Below, piece after piece: positions 25,543 to 33,561 of a DNA stretch of 43,256 nucleotides. Position numbers and translations under genes: made by a program. Position 1 is the stretch's first letter. Each line of letters begins with the position of its first letter. The DNA is from an uncultured Parafilimonas sp. (GTDB lineage: Bacteria; Bacteroidota; Bacteroidia; Chitinophagales; Chitinophagaceae). The stretch lies in assembly GCA_937892395.1 (NCBI GenBank), contig CALAGJ010000136.1:1-43256 (forward strand). Direction: 5' to 3'. The notes beneath the pieces were generated by a model. The model did no database searches, was not told the origin of the DNA, and worked only from the letters and a program-made list of their open reading frames with translations.

Positions 25543-25551
25543 TAATATTTG
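25543..25551 (+). promoter_or_regulatory. Putative -7 region (TAATATTTG) for the GT39 gene
   Basis: TAATATTTGCATC here is identical to the sequence before the M28 peptidase at 10821. Its end is only six bases from the ATG at 25558. If used, the transcript would have almost no leader. Confidence 0.4.
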
Positions 25552-25557
25552 CATCAG

Positions 25558-27183
25558 ATGAAATTAGTAAGCGCCACGTACCATCATCCACCTGCATTGG
25601 AAGCTTTATTGTGTATGCTAAGCATCCTTCTCTTATTATTTGCTTACACTTACCACTTAGGGTATCTGCCACTAAATACTGATACAGATGAAGCCAGAAG
25701 AGCATTAGTAACAGCGGAGATGATGATTTCTGGGGACTACCTCACTCCCACTATCAATGGGCAACTCTACTTAAACAAACCGCCATTATACAATTGGATA
25801 CTGAGTGGCTGGTTCCAACTATTCGGGAACTATAGCATGTTTGCTTTCAGAATTCAGGTTATAACTGCGGTAGCATTATTTTCCGGAACCATCTATTATT
25901 TTACAAGAAAATACACTTCTCCCTTTATTGCATTTTTTACAGCAATGGCTTTTGCCACAAATGGGCGTATACTCATATATGATTCTCTCCAAGGGCTAAT
26001 AGATACAACATTTGCATGGCTAATATATGCCGGATTTATGCTAGTTTATTTTTTTGGCGAAAGAAAAAAATATACACTTCTCTTTATAACTACTTATCTG
26101 ATTGCTGCTGCGGGTTTTATGATGAAGGGCTTACCTTCATTGGTTTTTCAGGGAATCACATTACTTACCTATTTCATCTGGAAAAAACAATTCAGATATT
26201 TATTTAAGCCTGCACATTTTGGAGCAATATTTTTATTTTTAATGATTATTGGCACTTATTATTATTTTTATTTTAGTAGAAATAATCTGCCACCGGAAAC
26301 GCTGTTTGCAAATCTTTTTGAGGAAAGTGCAAAACGTACCGGTTTAGAATTTGGTTTGGGAGCTGTTCTATTGCATATTCTTACATTTCCTTTTGAAACA
26401 CTCTATCATTATGCCCCCTGGATGATTTTGGTGGTACTTTTTTTCAACCGTAGAATGCGCACCAGTATCAAACAGCAACCCTTCCTTCAATACAACTTAT
26501 TAATATTCTTTTTCAATTTTATTGTTTACTGGACCTCACCACAAGTGTATGCCCGGTATCTATTCATGTTTTTACCATTGTTATTTGTGGTGTTCTTTAG
26601 TCTGTACCAATCCTCTAAAAAAGAAGATTCAGGACATATAAAATTTTTACATAGTTTATTTACAATTGTTTGTTTTATATTATTAATCGCTTCACTTGCT
26701 TTACCCTTTACTTCATCAACAAAATTTGTACATGACGTGGCTCTCCGTACAGTTATTTTGAGTATCAGTTTTGCACTGCTTTGCTTTATCGCCCTGAAGT
26801 ATCGTCAGCTAAAGCTACATAGCTTTTTACTTGCTGTAATTGTGTTTCGGCTTGGTTTTAATTGGTTTGTAATAGAGCAAAGAGGGGCAAGAGATTTTTA
26901 TGCATTGGATACCGCAAAAAAAATTGCAGCAGTATCAAAAGACAAACCATTGTATATTTTAAAAGATGCAAAAGTTGGAAATTTTGACGGCATGAGTTTT
27001 CATTTAGCTACCATGAGAAATGAAATTCTAACTTATGATAGCATTATCAACAGCGAAAAATTTTTTATCATAGATACAACGCAAATTATTCCCGAAAAAA
27101 CAAATATTATTTTTGGATTTAGTCACCCAAAATATGATAGCCTCCTTTTTGTACAATTTCATGATACAATATTAAAGAGATAA
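25558..27183 (+). CDS. GT39-family (ArnT/PMT-like) membrane glycosyltransferase
   Basis: From the ATG at 25558 the protein is 541 residues with about eleven or twelve membrane helices. After the first helix it has LPLNTDTDEARRALVTAEM and LTPTINGQLYLNKPPLYNW, the acidic DE motif and KPPLxxW motif of GT-C glycosyltransferases that use polyprenyl-phosphate sugars (ArnT and protein mannosyltransferase types). The helical part is followed by a periplasmic C-terminal domain with about 100 residues (ARDFYALDTAKKIAAVSKDKPLYIL). It likely adds a sugar to a lipid or protein on the outer face of the inner membrane. PdeM follows four bases after the stop. Confidence 0.9.
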   Translation: MKLVSATYHHPPALEALLCMLSILLLLFAYTYHLGYLPLNTDTDEARRALVTAEMMISGDYLTPTINGQLYLNKPPLYNWILSGWFQLFGNYSMFAFRIQVITAVALFSGTIYYFTRKYTSPFIAFFTAMAFATNGRILIYDSLQGLIDTTFAWLIYAGFMLVYFFGERKKYTLLFITTYLIAAAGFMMKGLPSLVFQGITLLTYFIWKKQFRYLFKPAHFGAIFLFLMIIGTYYYFYFSRNNLPPETLFANLFEESAKRTGLEFGLGAVLLHILTFPFETLYHYAPWMILVVLFFNRRMRTSIKQQPFLQYNLLIFFFNFIVYWTSPQVYARYLFMFLPLLFVVFFSLYQSSKKEDSGHIKFLHSLFTIVCFILLIASLALPFTSSTKFVHDVALRTVILSISFALLCFIALKYRQLKLHSFLLAVIVFRLGFNWFVIEQRGARDFYALDTAKKIAAVSKDKPLYILKDAKVGNFDGMSFHLATMRNEILTYDSIINSEKFFIIDTTQIIPEKTNIIFGFSHPKYDSLLFVQFHDTILKR

Positions 27184-27187
27184 CCCC

Positions 27188-27841
27188 TTGCAATCCATTA
27201 CCCTTCTTGATCAAGTTTTATATTTATTACCTGAAAAAGCCATTTGGTGGCCACAGCAATCCTGTTTGATATTGAGCGACACTCATTTTGGTAAATCAGG
27301 TCATTTTAGAAAGATGGGTTTTGCCATTCCTCAAACTGTTTTTTCAGAGGACATGCAACGATTTGTTTCTTTGGTCTCCATCTACAAGGCCTCTACTGTT
27401 ATCATTGTTGGTGATATGTTTCACAGCCAATACAATAAAGAAGCAGCATTATTTTTACGCTGGCGCAATGATTTTGCAGGAGTAAATTTTCATCTGATTA
27501 AAGGCAATCACGACATTATGCCAAATGGCTGGTATGATGATGCCAATATTGAAGTACATCATGAGGAAATTTTTCACTTACATCCATTCTCCTTCGTACA
27601 TGATATGAACGATATAGCTGTGGAGGATCGATGTGGAAAATATTTTATTTCGGGTCATTTGCACCCCGCCATTTCAGTTAAAGGAAAGGCAAGACAAAAA
27701 TTGACCCTTCCTTGTTTTTATTTCAGCAGTCAATATGCCGTATTACCAGCATTTGGAAAATTTACAGGATATATTGCCTTGCAAACAAAATTGCAAGACC
27801 AGGTGTTTGCCATTGCACAGCAAACTGTTTTTAAAATTTAA
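27188..27841 (+). CDS. pdeM: PdeM-like calcineurin-type phosphoesterase
   Basis: A 217-residue cytosolic metallophosphoesterase. The metal-binding motifs appear in order: LSDTHFGKSGHFRKMG (residues 30-45), GDMFHSQ, KGNHD, FVHD and SGHLHP. The pairing of SDTHxGK with HFRKxGxxIP is characteristic of the ligase-associated DNA damage response endonuclease PdeM (an SbcD-like subfamily). The start is TTG, four bases after the GT39 stop; the first in-frame ATG is at residue 43, inside the conserved motif, so TTG is needed. The usual partners (Lhr-type helicase, ATP-dependent ligase, nuclease) are not in this window. Confidence 0.87.
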   Translation: MQSITLLDQVLYLLPEKAIWWPQQSCLILSDTHFGKSGHFRKMGFAIPQTVFSEDMQRFVSLVSIYKASTVIIVGDMFHSQYNKEAALFLRWRNDFAGVNFHLIKGNHDIMPNGWYDDANIEVHHEEIFHLHPFSFVHDMNDIAVEDRCGKYFISGHLHPAISVKGKARQKLTLPCFYFSSQYAVLPAFGKFTGYIALQTKLQDQVFAIAQQTVFKI

Positions 27842-27854
27842 TTATTATCTATAG

Positions 27855-28757
27855 ATGGTACATATTGCCTGGGCACCATTATATGCACATCCGCTCCCTA
27901 AAGAACATCGTTTTCCTATGGTAAAGTATGAGCTTATACCCGGCCAGCTATTACACGAAGGTATCATAGCAAACAATCAAATACATACGCCTGATATTTG
28001 CAGTGACGATGTAATTTGCTTAACACACGATGCAAATTATTTACAGAAACTCAATGCACTTCAATTATCTGCATCAGAGCAAAGACGCATTGGTTTTCCT
28101 CAATCAATGGAGCTAATACTTAGAGAAAAAATGATAGCACAAGGCACAATAGATTGTGCAAAATATGCCATGCACAATGGTGCTGCGTTAAATGTGGCGG
28201 GCGGCACACATCATGCCTTTGCAGATAGAGGTGAAGGATTTTGTTTACTGAATGATATAGCTATAGCCTCCAATTATTTATTAAAACAAAAAATTGTACA
28301 TAAAATACTCATACTTGATTTGGATGTGCATCAAGGCAATGGTACTGCTGCCTTATTTTCGAAGAATAAAAATGTATTCACTTGCAGTAAGCATGGTGCC
28401 CACAACTATCCTTTTCACAAAGAAGAAAGTGATGTAGACATTCCCCTTGCTGATGGCACAGATACCGAAACATATTTACAAATTTTATGTGATCTTCTCC
28501 CTGATATTGTTGAACAACAAAAACCTGATTTTGTATTTTATCTTTCTGGTGTAGATATATTAGATACGGATAAATTTGGAAAACTTAAAGTTTCTATGGA
28601 AGGATGCAAACAAAGGGATGAATTTGTATTTAATACTTGTAGGCAACATCAAATACCTGTAGCAGTGGCTATGGGAGGTGGTTATTCAGCTGATGTAAAA
28701 ATTGTAACAGAAGCACATTGCCAAACATTTAGAGCAGCAATAGAAATTTTTGATTGA
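27855..28757 (+). CDS. Histone deacetylase-family hydrolase (class IV-like)
   Basis: A 300-residue zinc deacetylase of the arginase/deacetylase fold. The active site is intact: the paired histidines in GGTHHAF, the zinc ligands in DLDVHQGNGTA, the third zinc ligand in SGVDILDTDKFG, and the catalytic tyrosine in MGGGYS. The N-terminal YAHPLPKEHRFPMVKYELI is typical of bacterial members close to HDAC11 (class IV). Bacterial substrates are usually acetylated small molecules or polyamines, but acyl-lysine proteins cannot be excluded. It starts 13 bases after pdeM and is likely cotranscribed. Length is normal for the family. Confidence 0.93.
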   Translation: MVHIAWAPLYAHPLPKEHRFPMVKYELIPGQLLHEGIIANNQIHTPDICSDDVICLTHDANYLQKLNALQLSASEQRRIGFPQSMELILREKMIAQGTIDCAKYAMHNGAALNVAGGTHHAFADRGEGFCLLNDIAIASNYLLKQKIVHKILILDLDVHQGNGTAALFSKNKNVFTCSKHGAHNYPFHKEESDVDIPLADGTDTETYLQILCDLLPDIVEQQKPDFVFYLSGVDILDTDKFGKLKVSMEGCKQRDEFVFNTCRQHQIPVAVAMGGGYSADVKIVTEAHCQTFRAAIEIFD

Positions 28758-28809
28758 TATTGTATATACATTCCTTTAGTAAAAAATAAGCATTAAAAAT
28801 GGTTAATTT

Positions 28810-29289
28810 ATGGATATAAAAAATATAACTATTAGGGTGTATGGCATTGTAATGGATAATACAAAAGGAGTGTTAGTAAGTGATGAATACATCAGGGGAA
28901 AATATTATACAAAATTTCCTGGAGGTGGTTTAGAACCCGGTGAAGGCACAAAGGATTGTTTAATTAGAGAAATGAAAGAAGAAACCGGAGTTGACGTAAA
29001 TATTGGTGCACATATTTATACCACAGATTTTTTTCAACCATCAGCATTTAAAGATTCTGACCAAATTATTTCTATATACTATCATGTAATTGCAGAAAAC
29101 AACGATATATTTCAGACCAATGAAATGCCTTTTGCATTTGGCCCTAAGGATTTATCAATGGTTGTGCAGGCTGAAAGCCTACGTTGGCTTGCATGGGAAA
29201 ATTTTAACGCGGAATCTGTTTCACTACCCATTGACAAAGTTGTGGTTGCATTACTGAAAGAAAACCTTAGCAATATAAATTCCTTTTAG
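28810..29289 (+). CDS. Nudix hydrolase
   Basis: A 159-residue protein with a complete Nudix box GGLEPGEGTKDCLIREMKEE followed by TGV (residues about 38-60), matching GX5EX7REUXEEXGU exactly. It hydrolyses some nucleoside diphosphate linked to another moiety. The N-terminal KNITIRVYGIVMDNTKGVLVSDEYIRGKYYTKFPGG is the usual beta-rich entry. A conserved tryptophan pair LRWLAWENF lies near the end. It starts 52 bases after the deacetylase gene on the same strand, so it may be part of the same unit. Substrate is not predictable. Confidence 0.92.
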   Translation: MDIKNITIRVYGIVMDNTKGVLVSDEYIRGKYYTKFPGGGLEPGEGTKDCLIREMKEETGVDVNIGAHIYTTDFFQPSAFKDSDQIISIYYHVIAENNDIFQTNEMPFAFGPKDLSMVVQAESLRWLAWENFNAESVSLPIDKVVVALLKENLSNINSF

Positions 29290-29343
29290 CAGTCATTTGG
29301 GCCTTTGAAATAAAAATTAGCAATTTTCGCCTAGAGCAACCTA

Positions 29344-29351
29344 TACCTTTG
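29344..29351 (+). promoter_or_regulatory. Putative -7 element (TACCTTTG) for the M1 aminopeptidase
   Basis: Exact TAnnTTTG, 16 bases before the ATG at 29368. A -33 TTG at the expected spacing is not clear. Confidence 0.5.
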
Positions 29352-29367
29352 CCGCAAAATTTTAAGA

Positions 29368-31830
29368 ATGAAACGATTTATGTTGTTCAGTTTGCTTGCC
29401 TTGCCTGCAATATCTTTTGCACAAAAGGAAAAGAATAAAGAACAAAATCCCGAAATGAAAATATACAGGGCAGAAGCTACTAAAATCAATGATTTGGTGC
29501 ATACAAAATTAGATGTCAAATTTGATTATAATAAAGCCTGGATGTATGGTAAAGAGTGGGTTACACTTAAGCCCCATTTTTTTGCAACAGACAGCCTTAC
29601 ACTTCATGCCAAGGGTATGGCCATTAATGAAGTGGCCATGATGAAAGGAACCACAAAAACTCCATTAAAATTTAATTATGATGGTGCGGAATTAAAAATT
29701 ACCTTAGATAGAGTCTATCAGCGCACAGAATCATATATCATTTACGTGGACTATATAGCAAAGCCTGATGAATTGGAAAATTCCGGCGGAAGTGCAGCTA
29801 TTTCCGGCGCCAAAGGTTTATATTTTATTAATCCACGTGGAGAGGAAAAAAATAAACCAACACAAATATGGACACAGGGTGAAACTGAAGCTACCAGTGT
29901 ATGGGTGCCAACTATTGACAGACCAAACCAAAAAACGACACAGGAGCTCACCCTAACTGTACCTGATAAATATGTAACACTTAGTAATGGTTTAAAGACT
30001 GCTTCCAAAAAAAATACGGATGGCACACGCACAGATACTTGGAAGATGGATTTACCACATAGTCCATATCTTTTCTTTATGGGTGTGGGTGAATTTGAAA
30101 TTATAAAAGACAGCTATAAAGGTAAAGAGGTGGCTTATTATGTAGAAAAAGAATATGCACCTGTAGCCCGCCGCATTTTTGGACTTACTCCAGAAATGAT
30201 GCAGTTTTTCAGCACAAAGCTTGGTGTAGATTATCCTTGGTCAAAATACAACCAAATAGTGGGTAGGGATTATGTAAGTGGTGCCATGGAAAATACCACC
30301 AGCACGCTCCACCAAGATGGTGCTTATCAAAATGCAAGACAACTGAGTGAAGCCAATGATTGGGAATCTGTAATAGCACATGAACTTTTTCACCAGTGGT
30401 TTGGGGATTATGTAACCGCAGAAAGCTGGAGCAACCTTACAGTAAATGAAAGTTTTGCAGACTTTAGTGAAACCATTTGGACAGAATACAAATATGGTAA
30501 AGATGCCGGAGATGAGTACAACTATAATGCTATGAAGCGTTACATTTTTGGCAATCCAGAAGACTTCAAAAAAGACCTTGTACGCTTTCATTATAGAGAT
30601 CAGGAAGATATGTTTGACAATATCAGTTATCCAAAAGGAGGTCGCGTATTAAATATGCTACGCACTTATTTAGGAGATGATGCTTTTTACGCTTCGCTCA
30701 ATAAGTACCTTACTGATAATAAATTCAAATCCGGAGAAGCACATCAATTGCGTTTAGCATTTGAATCAGTAACCGGACAAGATTTAAACTGGTACTGGAA
30801 TCAATGGTATTTCAACAATGGACACCCTGTAGTTGAAATAAATTACAACTATAATGATGCAGCTAAAAAAGTAGATGTAATCATATCACAAACTCAGGAA
30901 ATAGGTGCAAAAGTTTATACAATTCCTTTAAAAATTGATGTGTACCAAGGTCGTGCAAAAACACAACATCAAGTATGGGTGAACAATAAAGTGGATACTT
31001 TCACACTTGCTTATGGTGGTGATGCAAGACCTGTATTGGTAAATGTGGATGCCGATAAAAAAATACTTTGGGAGAAAAAAGATAATAAAACTGCTGAGAA
31101 TTATATCGCACAATTTAGCTATGCCTCAGGTTATATGGACAGAAGAGAAGCATTATACTATTTCTCTCAAAATAATATGACTACATCGTTGAGTCAAGGA
31201 TTAGATGATAAATATTATGGTATTCGTAAATATACTCTGGAGCGTTTAGCAGATGATAGCACGCTCTATGAAAATGCTACAATTTTAAGTAAAATAGAGA
31301 AATTAGCAGGTACAGAAACAGACAAACGTACAAAAGCAAAAGCCATTTCAATTCTTGCAAACAGCGGAGTTAGTAGCTATGCATCTATTTTTAATAATAA
31401 TATCAATGATAGTTCCTATGCAGTAAGCGCAGCCAGCTTAAATGGATTAATGAAATTGCAACCTGCGGAAGCCTATGCTATGGCAAAGAAATTTGCAGCC
31501 GATTGCAAAGGAGATTTATCGGAAATAGTGGGTACCGTTTTAATGGCACAAGGTGGAGAATCAGATTTTGATTTTATTGCAAAGCAGTATGACGATTTAC
31601 CTTTGAGCGAAGCCAAACTATACTCTACCAGCGATTTTGCTACTTATCTTTCAAAATTGAATGATGTTGAAAAAATAAAATCCGGCATACAAATGATATT
31701 TGATTTTAAGAAAAAAATTCCTGCAGCTTATACCAATTTCACTGACCCTATAATAAAGCAAGCTTTAGAAATAATAAGCAATGCTAAGGGAGGAAATATT
31801 GCAGAATTTATACAGAAGAAATTGAATTAA
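29368..31830 (+). CDS. Secreted M1-family aminopeptidase
   Basis: An 820-residue zinc aminopeptidase with signal peptide MKRFMLFSLLALPAISFAQ. The substrate-recognition GAMEN motif appears as SGAMENTT, and the zinc site is HELFHQWFGD (His338, Glu339, His342) with Glu361 in NESFADF, giving HExxH-x18-E. The N-terminal beta domain ends near residue 230. The C-terminal part after about residue 580 is helical (HEAT-like). It should remove N-terminal residues from peptides in the periplasm or at the surface. A strong terminator follows 20 bases after the stop. Confidence 0.95.
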   Translation: MKRFMLFSLLALPAISFAQKEKNKEQNPEMKIYRAEATKINDLVHTKLDVKFDYNKAWMYGKEWVTLKPHFFATDSLTLHAKGMAINEVAMMKGTTKTPLKFNYDGAELKITLDRVYQRTESYIIYVDYIAKPDELENSGGSAAISGAKGLYFINPRGEEKNKPTQIWTQGETEATSVWVPTIDRPNQKTTQELTLTVPDKYVTLSNGLKTASKKNTDGTRTDTWKMDLPHSPYLFFMGVGEFEIIKDSYKGKEVAYYVEKEYAPVARRIFGLTPEMMQFFSTKLGVDYPWSKYNQIVGRDYVSGAMENTTSTLHQDGAYQNARQLSEANDWESVIAHELFHQWFGDYVTAESWSNLTVNESFADFSETIWTEYKYGKDAGDEYNYNAMKRYIFGNPEDFKKDLVRFHYRDQEDMFDNISYPKGGRVLNMLRTYLGDDAFYASLNKYLTDNKFKSGEAHQLRLAFESVTGQDLNWYWNQWYFNNGHPVVEINYNYNDAAKKVDVIISQTQEIGAKVYTIPLKIDVYQGRAKTQHQVWVNNKVDTFTLAYGGDARPVLVNVDADKKILWEKKDNKTAENYIAQFSYASGYMDRREALYYFSQNNMTTSLSQGLDDKYYGIRKYTLERLADDSTLYENATILSKIEKLAGTETDKRTKAKAISILANSGVSSYASIFNNNINDSSYAVSAASLNGLMKLQPAEAYAMAKKFAADCKGDLSEIVGTVLMAQGGESDFDFIAKQYDDLPLSEAKLYSTSDFATYLSKLNDVEKIKSGIQMIFDFKKKIPAAYTNFTDPIIKQALEIISNAKGGNIAEFIQKKLN

Positions 31831-31850
31831 TTCAAAAATATTTTTTAAAA

Positions 31851-31880
31851 AAAAACTGCCCTAAGTGGGCAGTTTTTTTT
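31851..31880 (+). terminator. Bidirectional terminator between M1 peptidase and fasciclin genes
   Basis: AAAAACTGCCC and GGGCAGTTTTT pair around TAAGT, with T-runs on both strands. It lies between two convergent genes and can serve both. Confidence 0.85.
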
Positions 31881-31938
31881 ATTTTTATACTTCCTAACAT
31901 GAAGCTATTGTAAAGTAAAAAAACATTTACTGAGATGC

Positions 31939-32499
31939 TTATTTTGGCATTAAAACAGTATCAATAACATGAATAACACCATTTTTTTGATTCACATCCT
32001 TGATGGTAATCGTAGAATGATTTCCCTTTTCATCGGTAATGACTAAATTTTTGCCCTTCATGCTAAACATAAGTGTACCACCTGCAACCGTAGAAGCGGA
32101 ATAAGTTCCATTATTCATTTTTATTTTTTCCATGATTAGTTCACTACTCCATTTGCCGGCTATTACATGGTATGTAAGCACAGAAGTGAGCATTGCTTTG
32201 TTTTCCGGTTTCAGTAAATTATCAACCGTACCACCGGGCAATTTGATGAAAGCTTCATTTACAGGTGCAAATACAGTAAATGGCCCATCAGATTGTAAAG
32301 TTTCTACTAACCCAGCAGCTTTTACCGCAGCTACAAGCGTAGTGTGGTCTTTAGAGTTTACTGCATTTTCAACAATTGTTTTTGAAGGATACATGGCAGC
32401 ACCAGCTACCATAACTGTTTTTTCTTGAGCTTTAGCAACGGCCACAGACAACATAACTACAGCAATAAGAGCTGTAAACTTTGACATCATTTTTTTCAT
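31939..32499 (-). CDS. Fasciclin (FAS1) domain secreted protein
   Basis: A 186-residue exported protein with signal peptide ending VAVAKAQ and one FAS1 domain. The two conserved segments are present: H1 as GPFTVFAPVNEAF, and H2 as GVIHVIDTVLMPK at the C-terminus, with the central YH motif in LTYHVIAGKW. FAS1 domains act in adhesion or in small-molecule binding at the cell surface. Length is typical of single-domain bacterial proteins of this kind. It stands alone, convergent with the M1 peptidase gene. Confidence 0.93.
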   Translation of the reverse strand: MKKMMSKFTALIAVVMLSVAVAKAQEKTVMVAGAAMYPSKTIVENAVNSKDHTTLVAAVKAAGLVETLQSDGPFTVFAPVNEAFIKLPGGTVDNLLKPENKAMLTSVLTYHVIAGKWSSELIMEKIKMNNGTYSASTVAGGTLMFSMKGKNLVITDEKGNHSTITIKDVNQKNGVIHVIDTVLMPK

Positions 32500-32626
32500 T
32501 TTTAAATTTTATTTCAATCAATTACGTGGTGTTAAAACAAATTGGATTTTCTAAAACGCAAAAAAATTGTTAAGAAAGAGTGAGAACAATATAATTGGCT
32601 AATTAAATAAATTCATTGCACAAAAG

Positions 32627-32654
32627 TTGTTTTCAATCAATTCCCTTATTTTTG
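32627..32654 (+). promoter_or_regulatory. Promoter of the RRM RNA-binding protein gene
   Basis: TTG at 32627-32629, a 17-base spacer, and TATTTTTG at 32647-32654 fit the Bacteroidota -33/-7 architecture. It predicts a leader of close to 90 bases, unusually long compared with the other genes in the window. Confidence 0.6.
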
Positions 32655-32747
32655 CGGCGTTTCACAGTTCGTCCATTAGTTCAGGAACGTTTACATAAAT
32701 GTTTTTGGTTTTTGGTTTACTGTTTTTTTATTTTTTAAACATTTTAT

Positions 32748-33152
32748 ATGAACATTTATGTTGGAAATCTTAACTGGAGTGTTACCAGCGAAGATTTAGA
32801 GAACCTTTTTTCACCATATGGTGAAATTTCCTCAGCTAAAATCATCACAGACAAATTCAAGAACGACCGTAGCAAAGGCTTTGGATTTGTTGAAATGAAT
32901 GATGACGAAGCAGCACGCAATGCTATCAGTGGTTTAAACGACACTGAAGTAGGTGGACGTAGAATTATCGTAAACGAGTCTGCTCCAAAAACAGATAAGC
33001 CAGGTGGTGGCGGTGGTTACAAGAAAAAACCATACGGCGGTGGCGGCGGTGGTTATAACCGTGGCGGAAGCGGCGGCGGTGGTGGTTACAACCGCGGCGG
33101 CGGTGGTGGCTACAGCCGTGGCAACGATGGCGGTAATAAGTACGGCTATTAA
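32748..33152 (+). CDS. RRM-type RNA-binding protein with glycine-rich RGG-like tail
   Basis: A 134-residue protein. Residues 1-80 form one RNA recognition motif with RNP2 (MNIYVGNLNW) and RNP1 (KGFGFVEM). The rest is a low-complexity tail of GGGGY, NRGG and SRG units (about residues 86-134), like the glycine-rich RNA-binding proteins of plants and cyanobacteria. Bacteroidota often carry such proteins, thought to act as RNA chaperones, sometimes cold-induced. The gene has its own promoter, a leader close to 90 bases long and a strong terminator, so it is a monocistronic unit. The GGC/GGT-rich tail raises local GC. Confidence 0.93.
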   Translation: MNIYVGNLNWSVTSEDLENLFSPYGEISSAKIITDKFKNDRSKGFGFVEMNDDEAARNAISGLNDTEVGGRRIIVNESAPKTDKPGGGGGYKKKPYGGGGGGYNRGGSGGGGGYNRGGGGGYSRGNDGGNKYGY

Positions 33153-33172
33153 TTTATTCGGATTTATATTGT

Positions 33173-33205
33173 AAAAAAATTCCACCTCTGGTGGAATTTT
33201 TTTTT
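33173..33205 (+). terminator. Terminator of the RRM protein gene
   Basis: AATTCCACC pairs with GGTGGAATT around TCT, flanked by an A-run and followed by a T-run. It lies about 20 bases after the stop. Confidence 0.88.
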
Positions 33206-33561
33206 GCCAGTTGTTCTACATTATACTTCCCATTAGATTGCAATTTCAATAACAATCCATTCAAACAAAATAATTGGCTATTTATAATAGCATGTCAAAT
33301 AAACTTTAGTAGGACAATACAGGAAAATAATTTTCAGCACCCAACAGATCCAACACCCATACCCCAAAGGTGGAATAATAATTTTATAAACAATACATTT
33401 TCTGAATCATCGAAATGGAGATATGTATATGCAGTGGATAGCATATTTTCTAGGAAAGTCTTTAAAAAAAAGTAAGTATCAAGCTTATAATTCTATTCAT
33501 TTTTTTAATTGCCAATCCACACAGCTATTTCTGTCGTATATAATTCTCAAACTCAGGAATA
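33206..33561. other. Non-coding gap, no recognised feature
   Basis: About 355 AT-rich bases. A 94-codon open frame begins inside the preceding terminator (33191-33475), resembles nothing I recognise and is asparagine- and phenylalanine-rich, so I treat it as chance or remnant. Confidence 0.5.

Noticed and set aside
33191..33475. 94-codon open frame between the RRM gene and the TPR gene
   Set aside because: It begins inside the terminator hairpin of the preceding gene, has Asn/Phe-rich composition expected of AT-rich non-coding DNA, and resembles no family I know.
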